From contig VYDH01000033.1 in assembly GCA_009843525.1 (NCBI GenBank), positions 1 through 64,000 on the forward strand: a DNA stretch of 64,000 nt, written 5' to 3'. Each line of letters starts with the position of its first letter. Within the stretch, counting starts at the first letter, position 1. Shown piece after piece: positions 8,388 through 17,365 of the stretch. Made by a program: the position numbers and the translations under genes. The stretch comes from Acidimicrobiales bacterium. GTDB taxonomy: Bacteria > Actinomycetota > Acidimicrobiia > Acidimicrobiales > Poriferisodalaceae. A model generated the notes under the pieces. That model worked only from the letters and a program-made list of their open reading frames with translations, searched no databases and was not told the DNA's origin.

Positions 8388-9962
8388 TCAGGCGAGCGGG
8401 CCGACGGCCTTCACCAAGACCCGGCAGCCTCCGCCAGGCACGTAGGTCATCGGCACCTCGGTGATCGCGGTGATGCGAATACGGTCAGGATGCGCGCCTG
8501 AGCGAACCGCAGCATTGGCCGCCAGCTCCTTCGCATCATCGAGGCACTCCTCGCGGCTCGTGCGGTCATAGCTGTAGACGCGATCGACGGTCCCCGAGGC
8601 CTCGGCGATGCCGGCTCCATAGGCGTTTGCGACCGAATAGTGCAGAGGCCTCAAGACCTGTGAGGTCCCCGGCACCTGCTCAGCGATGAGGTGGGCGCCT
8701 CCGCCGACCGCCAGCAGCGTGATCTCATCCCTGCTGGACTTCATCCGATCGCTCATGATCGTGACCTGATCATCGACCCACGCCAAGCTGTCGCCGACGA
8801 GGCCAGCTTCGAGGTGCGCTACGAGCGCCCGGTCGCCGAAGCCATCCAGACGCCCGGATGCCAGCGACACATCCGAAAGGGTCAAGGTGCTGCCGCCGAC
8901 ACAAAGAGCTTCGGTGGCCACGGCATAGCCGACCGAGTCTGGGCCGATCACCAAATCCGAGCCATTGCCGGCGCGCACGTCGCGCACGATGGTGCCGCCG
9001 CCCAGCCCGATGGAGATGAGGTCTGGCATGCGGAAGTTGGTTCGCACACCGCCGACCTCGACAGCGGCCGTCGACTCGCGGGGAAAACCGTCCACCAGGA
9101 TTCCGGCGTCGGCCGACGTGCCGCCCACGTCGATCACGACCGCGTCGTTCACCCCGGCCAGCGCGCAAGCGCCTCGCATCGAGTTAGTAGGCCCCGAACC
9201 GAGTGTGAGCACCGGGAAGCGCCCGGCTTCAGCCGCCGTCAGCAGCGTTCCGTCATTCTGCGTGAGATAGGCGTCGACGGCGAGGTCATGGGCCGCAAGG
9301 GCCTCGCCGAAACCGTCCACGACGCTGGACGCCACACTCAGCAGCGCCGCATTCAGGATCGTGGCGTTCTCGCGTTCAAGCAAGCCGAGCGAACCCACCT
9401 GATGGCTCAGCGACACCGGAAACGCCGAACCGAGTTCGGTGCCCAGGATGTCGCCCGCTCGCAGTTCATGGTCGCTGGTAGCCGGGCTGAACGCGGCCGA
9501 CACCGCAATCGCGGTGCAGCCCGCGGCCGTGGCCTCAGCCGCGAATCGCCGAACGGCGTCGGTATCGAGCGGCGCGATTTCCGCGCCGGTGTACTCGTTG
9601 CCGCCCTCGATGATCGCCGAGGCGCCGATCACCATGTCGCGGATGTCGGCGGGCCATGCCGCGCCCGGGCGCACGCCCAGCGAGGAAGGCGCCGCCAGCC
9701 GCAGTACGCCCACGGTGTCGAGCCCTTGACGCTGGATAATCGCGTTCGTGGGGTGGGTCGTGCCGAGCATTGCCTTGGCCACCAGCGACTTGTCCACATC
9801 CGGGAGCAGTTGGTCGAGCGATTGCCGGATGCCTTCAATGGGTTCGGGTGTGGTGGCGACCTTGACCGCCCTGACCACACTGCCCGCGCTGTCGATGACG
9901 ACGGCGTCGGTGTTGGTGCCGCCGACGTCGATGCCGATGCGGAACTCGTTGCCTCTGCTCAT
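8388..9962 (-). CDS. Hydantoinase/oxoprolinase family protein (HyuA type)
   Basis: ATP-dependent cyclic-amide hydrolase subunit of 524 aa from the chosen start. The N-terminus has the actin-fold phosphate loop IGIDVGGTNTDAVVID; later segments include TNSMRGACALAG and VIDVGGTSADAGILVDG, characteristic of Hydantoinase_A domains. The ATG at 9962 overlaps the DUF917 stop (ATGA) and precedes the conserved N-terminus, so it is preferred to upstream in-frame starts. No HyuB (Hydantoinase_B) gene is present; DUF917 takes that place, a pairing known from other genomes. The likely role is ATP-dependent opening of a hydantoin, oxoproline or thiohydantoin-like ring; the actual substrate is unknown. Confidence 0.88.
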   Translation of the reverse strand: MSRGNEFRIGIDVGGTNTDAVVIDSAGSVVRAVKVATTPEPIEGIRQSLDQLLPDVDKSLVAKAMLGTTHPTNAIIQRQGLDTVGVLRLAAPSSLGVRPGAAWPADIRDMVIGASAIIEGGNEYTGAEIAPLDTDAVRRFAAEATAAGCTAIAVSAAFSPATSDHELRAGDILGTELGSAFPVSLSHQVGSLGLLERENATILNAALLSVASSVVDGFGEALAAHDLAVDAYLTQNDGTLLTAAEAGRFPVLTLGSGPTNSMRGACALAGVNDAVVIDVGGTSADAGILVDGFPRESTAAVEVGGVRTNFRMPDLISIGLGGGTIVRDVRAGNGSDLVIGPDSVGYAVATEALCVGGSTLTLSDVSLASGRLDGFGDRALVAHLEAGLVGDSLAWVDDQVTIMSDRMKSSRDEITLLAVGGGAHLIAEQVPGTSQVLRPLHYSVANAYGAGIAEASGTVDRVYSYDRTSREECLDDAKELAANAAVRSGAHPDRIRITAITEVPMTYVPGGGCRVLVKAVGPLA

Positions 9963-11026
9963 GCCGGCAGCTCCACAAAGTCGATGTCGTAACCGAATGC
10001 CCTGGGTCCGACGAGGTCGAGCATCCCGTCTTGATGCCATTCGGGCGCGCACGGCATGCCGATCACGACCACCCGGTTTCCATACGCCAATGCCTCGGTG
10101 GTGATGGGCTCAAAGGTCTCGCAGTCGAGCAGGCAGATGAGGTTGGGGGTGGTGATGACGGGCTCGCCGTCGACAAACGCGATGAGGTTCTCGTTCTGCA
10201 CCTCGATGCGCATGGTCGCATCGAGACCGTCGAGATCTTCGAGAATCACGGTGGAGCGAGCGAAACCATCAGTGGTTCGCCTGTCCAGGTCCATCACTTT
10301 GCCGGTAAAGAACTTCTTCGATCCGGATTCGTCCAGAAAGCGCTCCCACGCCCCTTCGGCGCCGTCCTTCACAGCCTGAAGCAGTCGGCCCACTTCGGTG
10401 CAGTAGGTCAGCGAGCCCTGTATCGCGTGCTGCGCTACCTGCGCGGCGGTGAGGGGATAGCAGCTGATGGAGTTGGCGAGGCCCAGCTGGATGACCGCGG
10501 TACGGGCCAGCGTTTCCGCGACGTGGTTCGTCGTCGTTTCGAAGACGGCTTGATTGCCCTTCTCATCTGCAACCGACAACGGCCCGGCCGGCAAGCCAGC
10601 GAGTGTGAAGACCGTCATTTCGATCTGCGGGAAGGCTCGACGCATCGAGTCGGCGTTGACGATGGGAAGACCCATCTCGGCGGCCGTGGCGATCGGGAGC
10701 AGGGTGTTGCAGCCGCCGACTTCGATCGGCATGATCGCCGCCGGCTCTTTGCCGAGGTAGGAAGCAAGCGCCCGGACGCCGGAGACGTATTCGGTGCCTG
10801 CCGGGATCTTCTCCAAGATCACCGTCGGGGCGCCGATCACCGCTGTCGTGAGCACCAACGCATCCGGCGGCAGGTCGGCAGCGGCCACAACTTGCACGGG
10901 ACCGTGGGTCTCCAGTGCCTGGTGCGCGACGAGTTTGGCGATGTACGGATCTCCACCGCCGCCGGTACCCAGCAGGGTTGCGCCGAGACAGAGTGCTTCG
11001 ATGTCGTCAGCCGTCAACGTGTCCAT
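9959..11026 (-). CDS. DUF917 family protein (S-methyl-thiohydantoin desulfurase-type domain)
   Basis: Protein of 355 aa with the DUF917 pattern: ALCLGATLLGTGGGGDPYIAK near residue 10, then PIEVGGCNTLLPI and MPIV-like segments. Pfam now links part of this family to S-methyl-thiohydantoin desulfurase; most members are uncharacterised. The start chosen is ATG at 11026, preceded by GAGGGA, just after the racemase stop (17-base gap); further upstream in-frame codons run through the racemase gene. The 3' end overlaps the HyuA start by four bases. The tight pairing with HyuA suggests they act on the same cyclic substrate (inference). Confidence 0.85.
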   Translation of the reverse strand: MDTLTADDIEALCLGATLLGTGGGGDPYIAKLVAHQALETHGPVQVVAAADLPPDALVLTTAVIGAPTVILEKIPAGTEYVSGVRALASYLGKEPAAIMPIEVGGCNTLLPIATAAEMGLPIVNADSMRRAFPQIEMTVFTLAGLPAGPLSVADEKGNQAVFETTTNHVAETLARTAVIQLGLANSISCYPLTAAQVAQHAIQGSLTYCTEVGRLLQAVKDGAEGAWERFLDESGSKKFFTGKVMDLDRRTTDGFARSTVILEDLDGLDATMRIEVQNENLIAFVDGEPVITTPNLICLLDCETFEPITTEALAYGNRVVVIGMPCAPEWHQDGMLDLVGPRAFGYDIDFVELPA

Positions 11027-11043
11027 GGCGTTTCCCTCAGGCG

Positions 11044-11820
11044 TTAGGGGCGGGGATCCAGATCGAGAACTGGTTCCACCATCGGAATCCAGCCCAGCTC
11101 GCGCGGTGGCACCGCGTCGTAGCCCCCCGCTCGACTCGTGCGCCAACCGTGGTCGGTTCCGAGCCCCGCAAGGAATTCGGCATATCGCAGTGGTGCGGTG
11201 ATCGCATCTATGACGGGAACGCCGATCTTGTCCTGAACTTGGCGGTAGAAGCCGAACTCGATGGTGCAACCGAGCACGACCGCGTCAGCACCGTCATCGC
11301 GTACGGCCCGTTCGGCTTCGTGCACGATGCGCTGCTGCGTTTCGACCGCATCGGCCTGAAACTCATCGACGCTCATGCCCAAGACTCGGAACGACGCCAG
11401 ATGTTCGCCGTACCCGTACTTGACAACGTTCTCGTGCATTTCGGGGATCCATTTGCGACGACCGACGAGGATCGAGACTCGCTCGCCGATGGTGGCCGCG
11501 ATGTGCAGGCACGCCTCGGCGGGGGCCGTGACGGCCATGGAGCCGGCCAGTTCCCGGGCACCGCGCAAGAAGGGGTCGTAGAAGCAACCGACGACTGCGG
11601 CGTCGTACGCCTGCTGCTCGGAGGCCCACCGCACGACACCCATGGTCGGTCCGGCGACGACGGCCTCAAGAGCGTTCCATTCGAGATGCTGGGGCCCGAC
11701 ATCGGGCAGCGAGCACACGTCGACCCGTGTCGTCGGCGCGGCCTCGCGACGCAGCTCTTGTCCGATCGGTGCGTCGTAGGCATCAGTGCCAACAGGATTG
11801 ATCCACAGAATCCGGGCCAT
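11044..11820 (-). CDS. Asp/Glu/hydantoin racemase family protein
   Basis: Cofactor-independent racemase-fold protein, 258 aa. The two cysteine motifs expected for two-base racemases are present: VVGCFYDP near residue 77 and VLGCTIEFG near 183. Family members racemise hydantoins, aspartate, glutamate or allantoin. It is the first gene of the racemase-DUF917-HyuA-dipeptidase run, after a 117-base gap that could hold a promoter. Its likely role is to convert enantiomers of the cyclic substrate so that HyuA/DUF917 can use both (inference from neighbours). Confidence 0.88.
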   Translation of the reverse strand: MARILWINPVGTDAYDAPIGQELRREAAPTTRVDVCSLPDVGPQHLEWNALEAVVAGPTMGVVRWASEQQAYDAAVVGCFYDPFLRGARELAGSMAVTAPAEACLHIAATIGERVSILVGRRKWIPEMHENVVKYGYGEHLASFRVLGMSVDEFQADAVETQQRIVHEAERAVRDDGADAVVLGCTIEFGFYRQVQDKIGVPVIDAITAPLRYAEFLAGLGTDHGWRTSRAGGYDAVPPRELGWIPMVEPVLDLDPRP

Positions 11821-11937
11821 CTGCCGTCTCGCCTCCTCGTGCAGCGGGAGTCGAGAAGCACACTATGTGGAGGTCTCAACACCGAATCCTGGGCAATTTG
11901 CTCGGTGCAACATCACCAATTGTGCAAGAGGCACTGA

Positions 11938-13074
11938 TTAGGAGGCGAACCGGCTGGGACTGAGTTCGGTCACTAGGTTTCCAACGCCGCCAGCGGATGC
12001 ATCGCCACAGATCACATCGGCCACTAGCGAGGCGATGGCCGGCGCGGTCTGTATGCCCGTACCCCCTTGGCCAGCGCACCAGAAGAAACCCGCTATGTCC
12101 GGGTCGAAGCCGACGACTGGGACACGGTCCGGTGCGAACGTGCGCAACCCCGCCCAAGTTGAGCGAACCGAGCGGATCGCCAGCCGGGTTGCCTGATTGA
12201 CGGCCTCGATGCCCATGGCCACGTCGATCTCGCGTGGCCGAGCATCGCATGGACTGTCCAGGTGTTCATCGGCCGGCGATCCGAGCAGCTGGCCGGGTCC
12301 CTCGGGTTTGAAATAGAAGGTCTCGTCGGCACCGATGACGAGCGGCCAGTCGTCGGTTTCGTACGTGGTGGGGAACGTGAAGATGGTGCGACGCAACGGC
12401 TGCATGCCGAGCGCCCGCGCACCAGCCAGAATGGCGACCTCATCGACCCACGCGCCCGCAGCGTTCACAACGACGTCGCAACCGAGCGCACCCGCCGTCG
12501 TGTCGACCCGCCAACCGCTGCTATCAAGGGCGAGTGCCCGAGTGCCGTGTTCCCGAAGGATCGTGACGCCGAGAGCGCGGGCGCCTCGTACGTACGCCTG
12601 GTGCAGTTCGGCTACGTCGATGTCGAAGCCGCCGTACTCAATCACTCCCCCTGCCAGCCACTGAGGATCGAGCGCAGGGCAGATCGCGATCGTGTGCTCT
12701 GCGTCGAGCAGTTCGCATTCGGTTGCAGTGACCCGGTTGGCCTCGATTCGCTCTTCGAGATGATCTTCGAACCCGTGGGGCGCGACCCACAGAACGTTGC
12801 GCGGGATCAGAACGGCGCTGTCTGCCAGACCATCGGCATCCGAGTCAAGAAATGCCCGTGATGCCGCGCTCAGTCGCCGGTTGGCCGGCTCGCCGTAGGA
12901 AGCCAGGAACTGTGCCGCCGAGCGCCCGGTGCCGTGAGCTGTGAGAGTCTCTTCGCGCTCGACGACAGCAACCCGCCGGCCTCGCTGCGCCAGAGTGAAT
13001 GCGGCAGAGATTCCGGCGATCCCCCCGCCGATGACAACTACGTCGTACGAGTCGGATGCGTCTCGTGCCATCAC
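11938..13074 (-). CDS. FAD-dependent amine/amino-acid oxidoreductase (DAO family)
   Basis: Flavoprotein of 378 aa in the D-amino-acid oxidase/glycine oxidase/sarcosine oxidase superfamily. The dinucleotide-binding motif VVVIGGGIAGISAA is at residues 12-25, followed by RVAVVEREE, and the C-terminus has the FAD-contact segment GFFWCAGQGGTGIQTAPA. It would oxidise an amino acid or secondary amine and deliver electrons to O2 or a dehydrogenase partner. The first codon is GTG with ATG directly after it; GAGAAGG lies upstream. It begins 11 bases after the putA stop, so the two are co-transcribed, which suggests linked oxidation of proline-like or N-methylated amino acids (inference). Confidence 0.87.
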   Translation of the reverse strand: MMARDASDSYDVVVIGGGIAGISAAFTLAQRGRRVAVVEREETLTAHGTGRSAAQFLASYGEPANRRLSAASRAFLDSDADGLADSAVLIPRNVLWVAPHGFEDHLEERIEANRVTATECELLDAEHTIAICPALDPQWLAGGVIEYGGFDIDVAELHQAYVRGARALGVTILREHGTRALALDSSGWRVDTTAGALGCDVVVNAAGAWVDEVAILAGARALGMQPLRRTIFTFPTTYETDDWPLVIGADETFYFKPEGPGQLLGSPADEHLDSPCDARPREIDVAMGIEAVNQATRLAIRSVRSTWAGLRTFAPDRVPVVGFDPDIAGFFWCAGQGGTGIQTAPAIASLVADVICGDASAGGVGNLVTELSPSRFAS

Positions 13075-13085
13075 GCTCGCCTTCT

Positions 13086-16000
13086 CTACGACCCCGCCAA
13101 GAGAACATTGCCGTAGCGATGTGTGGCTTGGCTGACTGCCTGCTCCCGGAGATAGTGGAGCAGCTCGACGCGGCCCTCGGCGGTCACCGGATCTCTGCTG
13201 ATGTGCACTCCGGCCTCATTCGCAGCCGCCTGTATCTCGATGCTGCAGCTTCCCAGCAGTCGCACACGCTCGACAGCAAGCGAGCTGAGCCGAGCCGCGA
13301 ACTCGACGTCCGACTCCTCGGCCGCGTGTGACTCGATCAGTCGTACACCGCACCGCTCGGCCGCTGCCCGCACTCGTTCAATGTCCCGCGAAGCTGCATC
13401 GGCTTCGACCCGAAGCGCCATCGATGCGAGGGGCCGGTAGCGCAACCTGTTGCTTTCGCAGAACAAGGCTGAGGGGTCGTGTTCTGCGCAGAACTCGGAT
13501 TGCCACGCCTGCTCGTCGCTGGCGCGTGCTGCTGCCAACCATTCGTCATCGCTGAGGTCGGCGTCGACGGGATGCCACGTTCCGAGCTGAGAGACATAAT
13601 TCGGCCCACCAGCCTTAGCGCCGGGACCGACGGAGGACTGCTTCCAACCGCCGAACGGCTGTCGCTGCACGATGGCACCGGTGGTAGCACGGTTGACGTA
13701 CGCATTGCCGACTTGCACGGTCTCGGTCCAGCGGCGGATCTCTCCAGGGTCGAGTGTGTGGATGCCCCCGGTGAGTCCGAATGCACTCGAGTTCTGGATG
13801 CGGATGGCATGGTCGAGCGACTTAGCGTGCATCAGACCCAGCACCGGGCCGAAGCACTCCGTGCGAGCAAACCACGAATCAGGCCGCACGCCAATCCGCA
13901 CTCCGGGCGTCCACAGCTGATCGGCGATCTGTCGAGGCTCGACGAGCCATTCCTCGCCAGCGTCAAGCTGCGTCAGCGCCCGCAGCAGTCGGGATTCGGG
14001 CGGCCGGATGAGCGGCCCCATCGTGGTGGCGATGTCCGTCGCATTGCCGACGGCAAGGCTCCTTACCGCGTCGACCAGTTGGCGGCGCAGCCGGGGGGAC
14101 GCGTAGGCATCACCCACGCAGATGGCCAAGCTGGCAGCGGAGCACTTCTGACCGGCGTGCCCGAAGGCAGACGACACCAGGTCGCGAACCGCCAAGTCGA
14201 TGTCGGCATTGGGCGTGATGACCATCGCGTTCTTGCCCGACGTCTCCGCGAACAGCCGCAGCTGCGGTTTCCATGACTGGAATGTCCGTGCCGTTTCGTG
14301 GGCGCCGGTGAGGATGAGGGCATCGATGCCGTCATGGCTGACCAGATGGCGCCCGACTTCATCATCGAGAGTGCGGATGAAGCCAACCAGTCCGGGAGGC
14401 AGTCCCGCGGCCCAGCAGCACTGAGCCACGATCTCAGCACAGCCCGGTGTTTCCGGCGCCGGCTTGAGGACGGCCGCATTGCCCGCCGCAAGCGCCGCAA
14501 ACACCCCGCCAGCCGGAATGGCCACTGGGAAGTTCCACGGCGGTACGACGAGCACGGTGCCGAATGGCTGAAATCGCGCGTGCCGGTATGTCGTCAAGCT
14601 GCGCCCGCAGTCGGCGTACCAGCGGGCAAAGTCGATTGCCTCCGACACCTCCGGGTCCGCTTCGGCCACTGACTTGCGGCCCTCACGGACCATCGCAGTC
14701 ACGAGCTCACCCCGCCTCAGGCTCAGTTCACCTGCAGTTCGCCACAACAGCTCACGGCGCTCGCTCGCAGGCGTGGCGGCCCACTCCTGCTGTGCAGACG
14801 ACGCCGCCCCTACCACGGCATCGACGGTCGCCTGCTCCCGGGCGACGGGAGTGATGGGGTTGCTCCCGCCGTTGCCCTGTGCCCGACGCACGATGTCCCG
14901 CGCCCAGGCGCGATTGCCTGCCAGAGCCGGGTCGGTGTCGGCTTCATTGAAGAATCCGGCATCCGAATGAACAGCATCGGGCTGGCGGCGGCGGTCTTGC
15001 CGGCGGCGTGCGGAACTGCCGACAGTCCAGCGTTGTGCAACGGCGGTGCGGAACTTGCGAGCCTCGGATTCGAAGGCGGCACTGCCAGGCCGCAGGCCGA
15101 ACAGATGGTGGATGAAGTTCTCGTCGGAAGCGTTCTCCTCGAGGCGCCGGAACAGATAGCTGATCGCTACGTCAAAATCCTTCTCGGCGACGGCTGGGGT
15201 GTAGAGCAGCACGCTCTGGCGCTCGCCGCGCAGCAGCGCCGCCTGAGTGGGCGCCATTCCTTCGAGCATTTCGAACTCCACGCGGTGGCGGACGCCCCGC
15301 TCGCCGGCGAGCGCGTCGGCCCAGGCCACGTCGAACAGATTGTGACTGGCCACACCCAAGCGGACCGATGCCGTGCGTTCTTCGGTGAGCACCCAGTCGA
15401 GGCAGCGTTTGTAGTTGGCGTCGGTCTCGGCCTTCGTGGCGTACGGCGCTTGGGCCCAGCCGTGCATGGCCGCTTCAACTCGCTCCATCGCGAGATTCGC
15501 GCCCTTGACCAAACGAATCTTGATGGCGCCGCGCCGTTCGCCAGCGGCCGCCTTGCGGTTGTGCCACTCAACGACGTTTTTCAGCGTTTCGAAGGAGTCC
15601 GGCAGATAGGCCTGCAGCGCGATGCCGGCGTCAAGATCTGCGAACTCAGGCTCATCGAGGAGCGCTCGGAAGACGGTCGCTGTGAGTTCAAGATCGCGGT
15701 ATTCCTCCATGTCGAGATTGACGAACGTCGCTGGTCGAGTACGCGCGGCAGCCCTCAGCAGCGGGCGCAGGGCCTCCGAAACCCGGGCAAGCGAGCCGTC
15801 GAAGTCCCAAGCGCTGAGCTGGGACACGATCGATGACACCTTGACGGAGACATAGTCCACGTCGGGCAGCGTCAAGGTGTCGAGCACCTCGCGGTGCCGT
15901 CGTGCGGCCTCGGCATCGCCGAGGACGGCTTCTCCGAGCATGTTGACATTCAGCGCGAAGCCTTCCGACGACCGTGAGCGGAGATGACTGGCGAGCTGCG

Positions 16001-16382
16001 CCGGTTCCGCGTCCACGACGAGGTGTCCGACGAGTGATCTCATCCTGCGACGTGCAATCGGGATGACCGCGCCGGGCAGCCACCGGCCGAGCAGAGCACC
16101 TGCTCGCAGGAGCACCCGGTCCAGGGTGGACAAGAACGCGGGCAGCGGCGCCTCTTTGACCAGCACTGCGAGCTGGTCCGCGGCAGCAGACGGGCTCTCC
16201 GGCCGAATGACTCGGTCGACGAATCGCATCGCGAAGGCGGTAGCCGCTTCGTCGGTCACCACCCCTGCCAGGCGTCGAGCACCAGCTCGTTCCCGTCTGG
16301 GAACCTTCGAATCGACTGCCTCCAGCCATCGGGCAACGCGCTCGACAGCCGCGTCCGCGAGGAGATCTGTGTCGCCGGCCAT
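13086..16382 (-). CDS. putA: Bifunctional proline dehydrogenase / L-glutamate-gamma-semialdehyde dehydrogenase
   Basis: Two-step enzyme converting proline to glutamate via P5C, 1098 aa. The N-terminal half (to about residue 440) is the FAD proline dehydrogenase barrel, with VKVSSI near 180, IKIRLVKGAN near 292 and RVEFEMLEGM near 375. The C-terminal half is an aldehyde dehydrogenase with VVPPWNFPVAIP and the nucleophile region FGHAGQKCSAAS. A last 150-residue extension follows the ALDH domain. No ribbon-helix-helix domain is present, so it is not an autoregulator. It is the promoter-proximal gene of the minus-strand group and is divergent from the small antitoxin gene (199-base gap). Confidence 0.93.
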   Translation of the reverse strand: MAGDTDLLADAAVERVARWLEAVDSKVPRRERAGARRLAGVVTDEAATAFAMRFVDRVIRPESPSAAADQLAVLVKEAPLPAFLSTLDRVLLRAGALLGRWLPGAVIPIARRRMRSLVGHLVVDAEPAQLASHLRSRSSEGFALNVNMLGEAVLGDAEAARRHREVLDTLTLPDVDYVSVKVSSIVSQLSAWDFDGSLARVSEALRPLLRAAARTRPATFVNLDMEEYRDLELTATVFRALLDEPEFADLDAGIALQAYLPDSFETLKNVVEWHNRKAAAGERRGAIKIRLVKGANLAMERVEAAMHGWAQAPYATKAETDANYKRCLDWVLTEERTASVRLGVASHNLFDVAWADALAGERGVRHRVEFEMLEGMAPTQAALLRGERQSVLLYTPAVAEKDFDVAISYLFRRLEENASDENFIHHLFGLRPGSAAFESEARKFRTAVAQRWTVGSSARRRQDRRRQPDAVHSDAGFFNEADTDPALAGNRAWARDIVRRAQGNGGSNPITPVAREQATVDAVVGAASSAQQEWAATPASERRELLWRTAGELSLRRGELVTAMVREGRKSVAEADPEVSEAIDFARWYADCGRSLTTYRHARFQPFGTVLVVPPWNFPVAIPAGGVFAALAAGNAAVLKPAPETPGCAEIVAQCCWAAGLPPGLVGFIRTLDDEVGRHLVSHDGIDALILTGAHETARTFQSWKPQLRLFAETSGKNAMVITPNADIDLAVRDLVSSAFGHAGQKCSAASLAICVGDAYASPRLRRQLVDAVRSLAVGNATDIATTMGPLIRPPESRLLRALTQLDAGEEWLVEPRQIADQLWTPGVRIGVRPDSWFARTECFGPVLGLMHAKSLDHAIRIQNSSAFGLTGGIHTLDPGEIRRWTETVQVGNAYVNRATTGAIVQRQPFGGWKQSSVGPGAKAGGPNYVSQLGTWHPVDADLSDDEWLAAARASDEQAWQSEFCAEHDPSALFCESNRLRYRPLASMALRVEADAASRDIERVRAAAERCGVRLIESHAAEESDVEFAARLSSLAVERVRLLGSCSIEIQAAANEAGVHISRDPVTAEGRVELLHYLREQAVSQATHRYGNVLLAGS

Positions 16383-16581
16383 GAGTCGACCGTCCCCCCG
16401 TCCAAGAGCAGGCCCATATGGCGGTCGACTTGACGGGATGACCGCCTAAGTCCAGAACCTATGTTGCCGACAGTTGCGCCAGCGATGGGCACATCGCAAC
16501 CCCAGAGCAACGCAAGCACGCACTCTGCCCTCCGAAACACCGGCTTCAGCAGCTTCAGCTTCGATTGCTACCTTGTCGCGT

Positions 16582-16761
16582 ATGTCCTCTACCGATCCCG
16601 ATGACTACCTGCCCGAGCGGCCGCGGGAACTCAGCTGGGAACAGTGGCTCGAGCGCTGGCACTCGTCGCCAAGTATCGACATCGGCATCAGTGCGGCGGA
16701 AGTCATCGCTGAGGTGCGTCGTGAACGCGACGAAGAGCTCGCCCGACGTAGTTCTCTGTAG
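16582..16761 (+). CDS. VapB-like antitoxin, apparently without partner toxin
   Basis: Small acidic protein of 59 aa. The core SWEQWLERWHSS and GISAAEVIAEVRRERDEEL resemble VapB-type antitoxins of actinobacteria, which end in such a helix that contacts the VapC toxin. The ATG at 16582 is chosen because upstream in-frame codons have no resemblance to the family. No strong Shine-Dalgarno sequence is seen and the transcript may be leaderless. No VapC PIN-domain gene follows; downstream is the mdh-derived remnant on the other strand. It may be an orphan left after loss of vapC, or a decayed system. Confidence 0.55.
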   Translation: MSSTDPDDYLPERPRELSWEQWLERWHSSPSIDIGISAAEVIAEVRRERDEELARRSSL

Positions 16762-16780
16762 GCGCGCCTGAACGGCGGGT

Positions 16781-16904
16781 GGGTCAGTCGAGGAGGCCCA
16801 TTACTGCGACGGTGTCGCGCTCGTCGACCAGTGCGGCCCAGGACGCCTCGATGCGGGCACGGCTGAACCTGTCGAGTTCGAGGCCGGTCACCACGTGGTA
16901 CTGG
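16781..16904 (-). pseudogene. Duplicated 3' fragment of malate dehydrogenase
   Basis: This 124-base stretch aligns without gaps to the true mdh 3' end at 17793-17916, matching at 111 of 124 bases by hand count. Read on the minus strand it keeps an open frame of about 39 codons and a stop ([19 protein letters not shown] onward), differing from Mdh at a few residues such as E to R after LELD. It has no start. The last codons and stop of the HigB-like toxin lie inside it. It marks one edge of a roughly 1-kb segment holding the toxin-antitoxin pair. Confidence 0.85.
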
Positions 16905-17289
16905 ATGGCGGATTGGTTGCCCTAAGGGCATCCCAGAGGGAATCCGCAAGCGGGATGGCCTCGTCGTACCAGTCGTTGCCGGTCACGGCCCCAGCGGTCT
17001 GGGAGTTCTTGTCGCCCAGCAGCAAGAAGGCACACACTGACTCGTCAGCGGTCAACGCGAAGATGGTCCTCACAAACGCGAGGTGGCCGGGCAGATGTGT
17101 GCGGACCTCCCCCATGACGGCGTGGTGGCGCGATTGGGCGAGTCCGAACCGGACTTGAGGGAGTTCGGCGGCGCGGCGCCTATTGATCAGATAGCGCAGA
17201 TCGGCTGCGGTTGCGGTGAACAGATCGCTGTCGCTTGCCCTGAGTCGTTCGAGCGATTCGGTGAAGAGTCGAGACCGGACGATCCGCAC
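16888..17289 (-). CDS. RelE/ParE-superfamily (HigB-like) toxin
   Basis: Protein of 133 aa. The segment VRTIFALTADESVCAFLLLGDKN followed by WYDEAIPLADSLWDAL (about residues 72-121) matches the C-terminal half of HigB-like toxins, which have a GDK motif and a WY..IPxAD motif; such toxins cleave mRNA on the ribosome. It follows the antitoxin gene after 76 bases in the same direction. The final residues SSTTW and the TGA stop are encoded by the mdh-derived sequence in a different frame, so the C-terminus seems to have been created or altered when the segment joined mdh. Assignment rests on pattern recall, not a search. Confidence 0.7.
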   Translation of the reverse strand: MRIVRSRLFTESLERLRASDSDLFTATAADLRYLINRRRAAELPQVRFGLAQSRHHAVMGEVRTHLPGHLAFVRTIFALTADESVCAFLLLGDKNSQTAGAVTGNDWYDEAIPLADSLWDALRATNPPSSTTW

Positions 17290-17365
17290 CCCGTCCTGCT
17301 AGCACCGCCGAGACCTCGATCGGAAACGGATTTGGCGAGGCGGCGAATCCGAGTTGGCCTGGCCG

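Noticed and set aside
8691..9992. 433-codon open frame on the plus strand over the HyuA gene
   Set aside because: It is antisense to a recognisable hydantoinase and shows no domain pattern.
11876..12250. 124-codon frame on the minus strand at the oxidoreductase 3' end
   Set aside because: It overlaps the real gene in another frame and has no recognisable motif.
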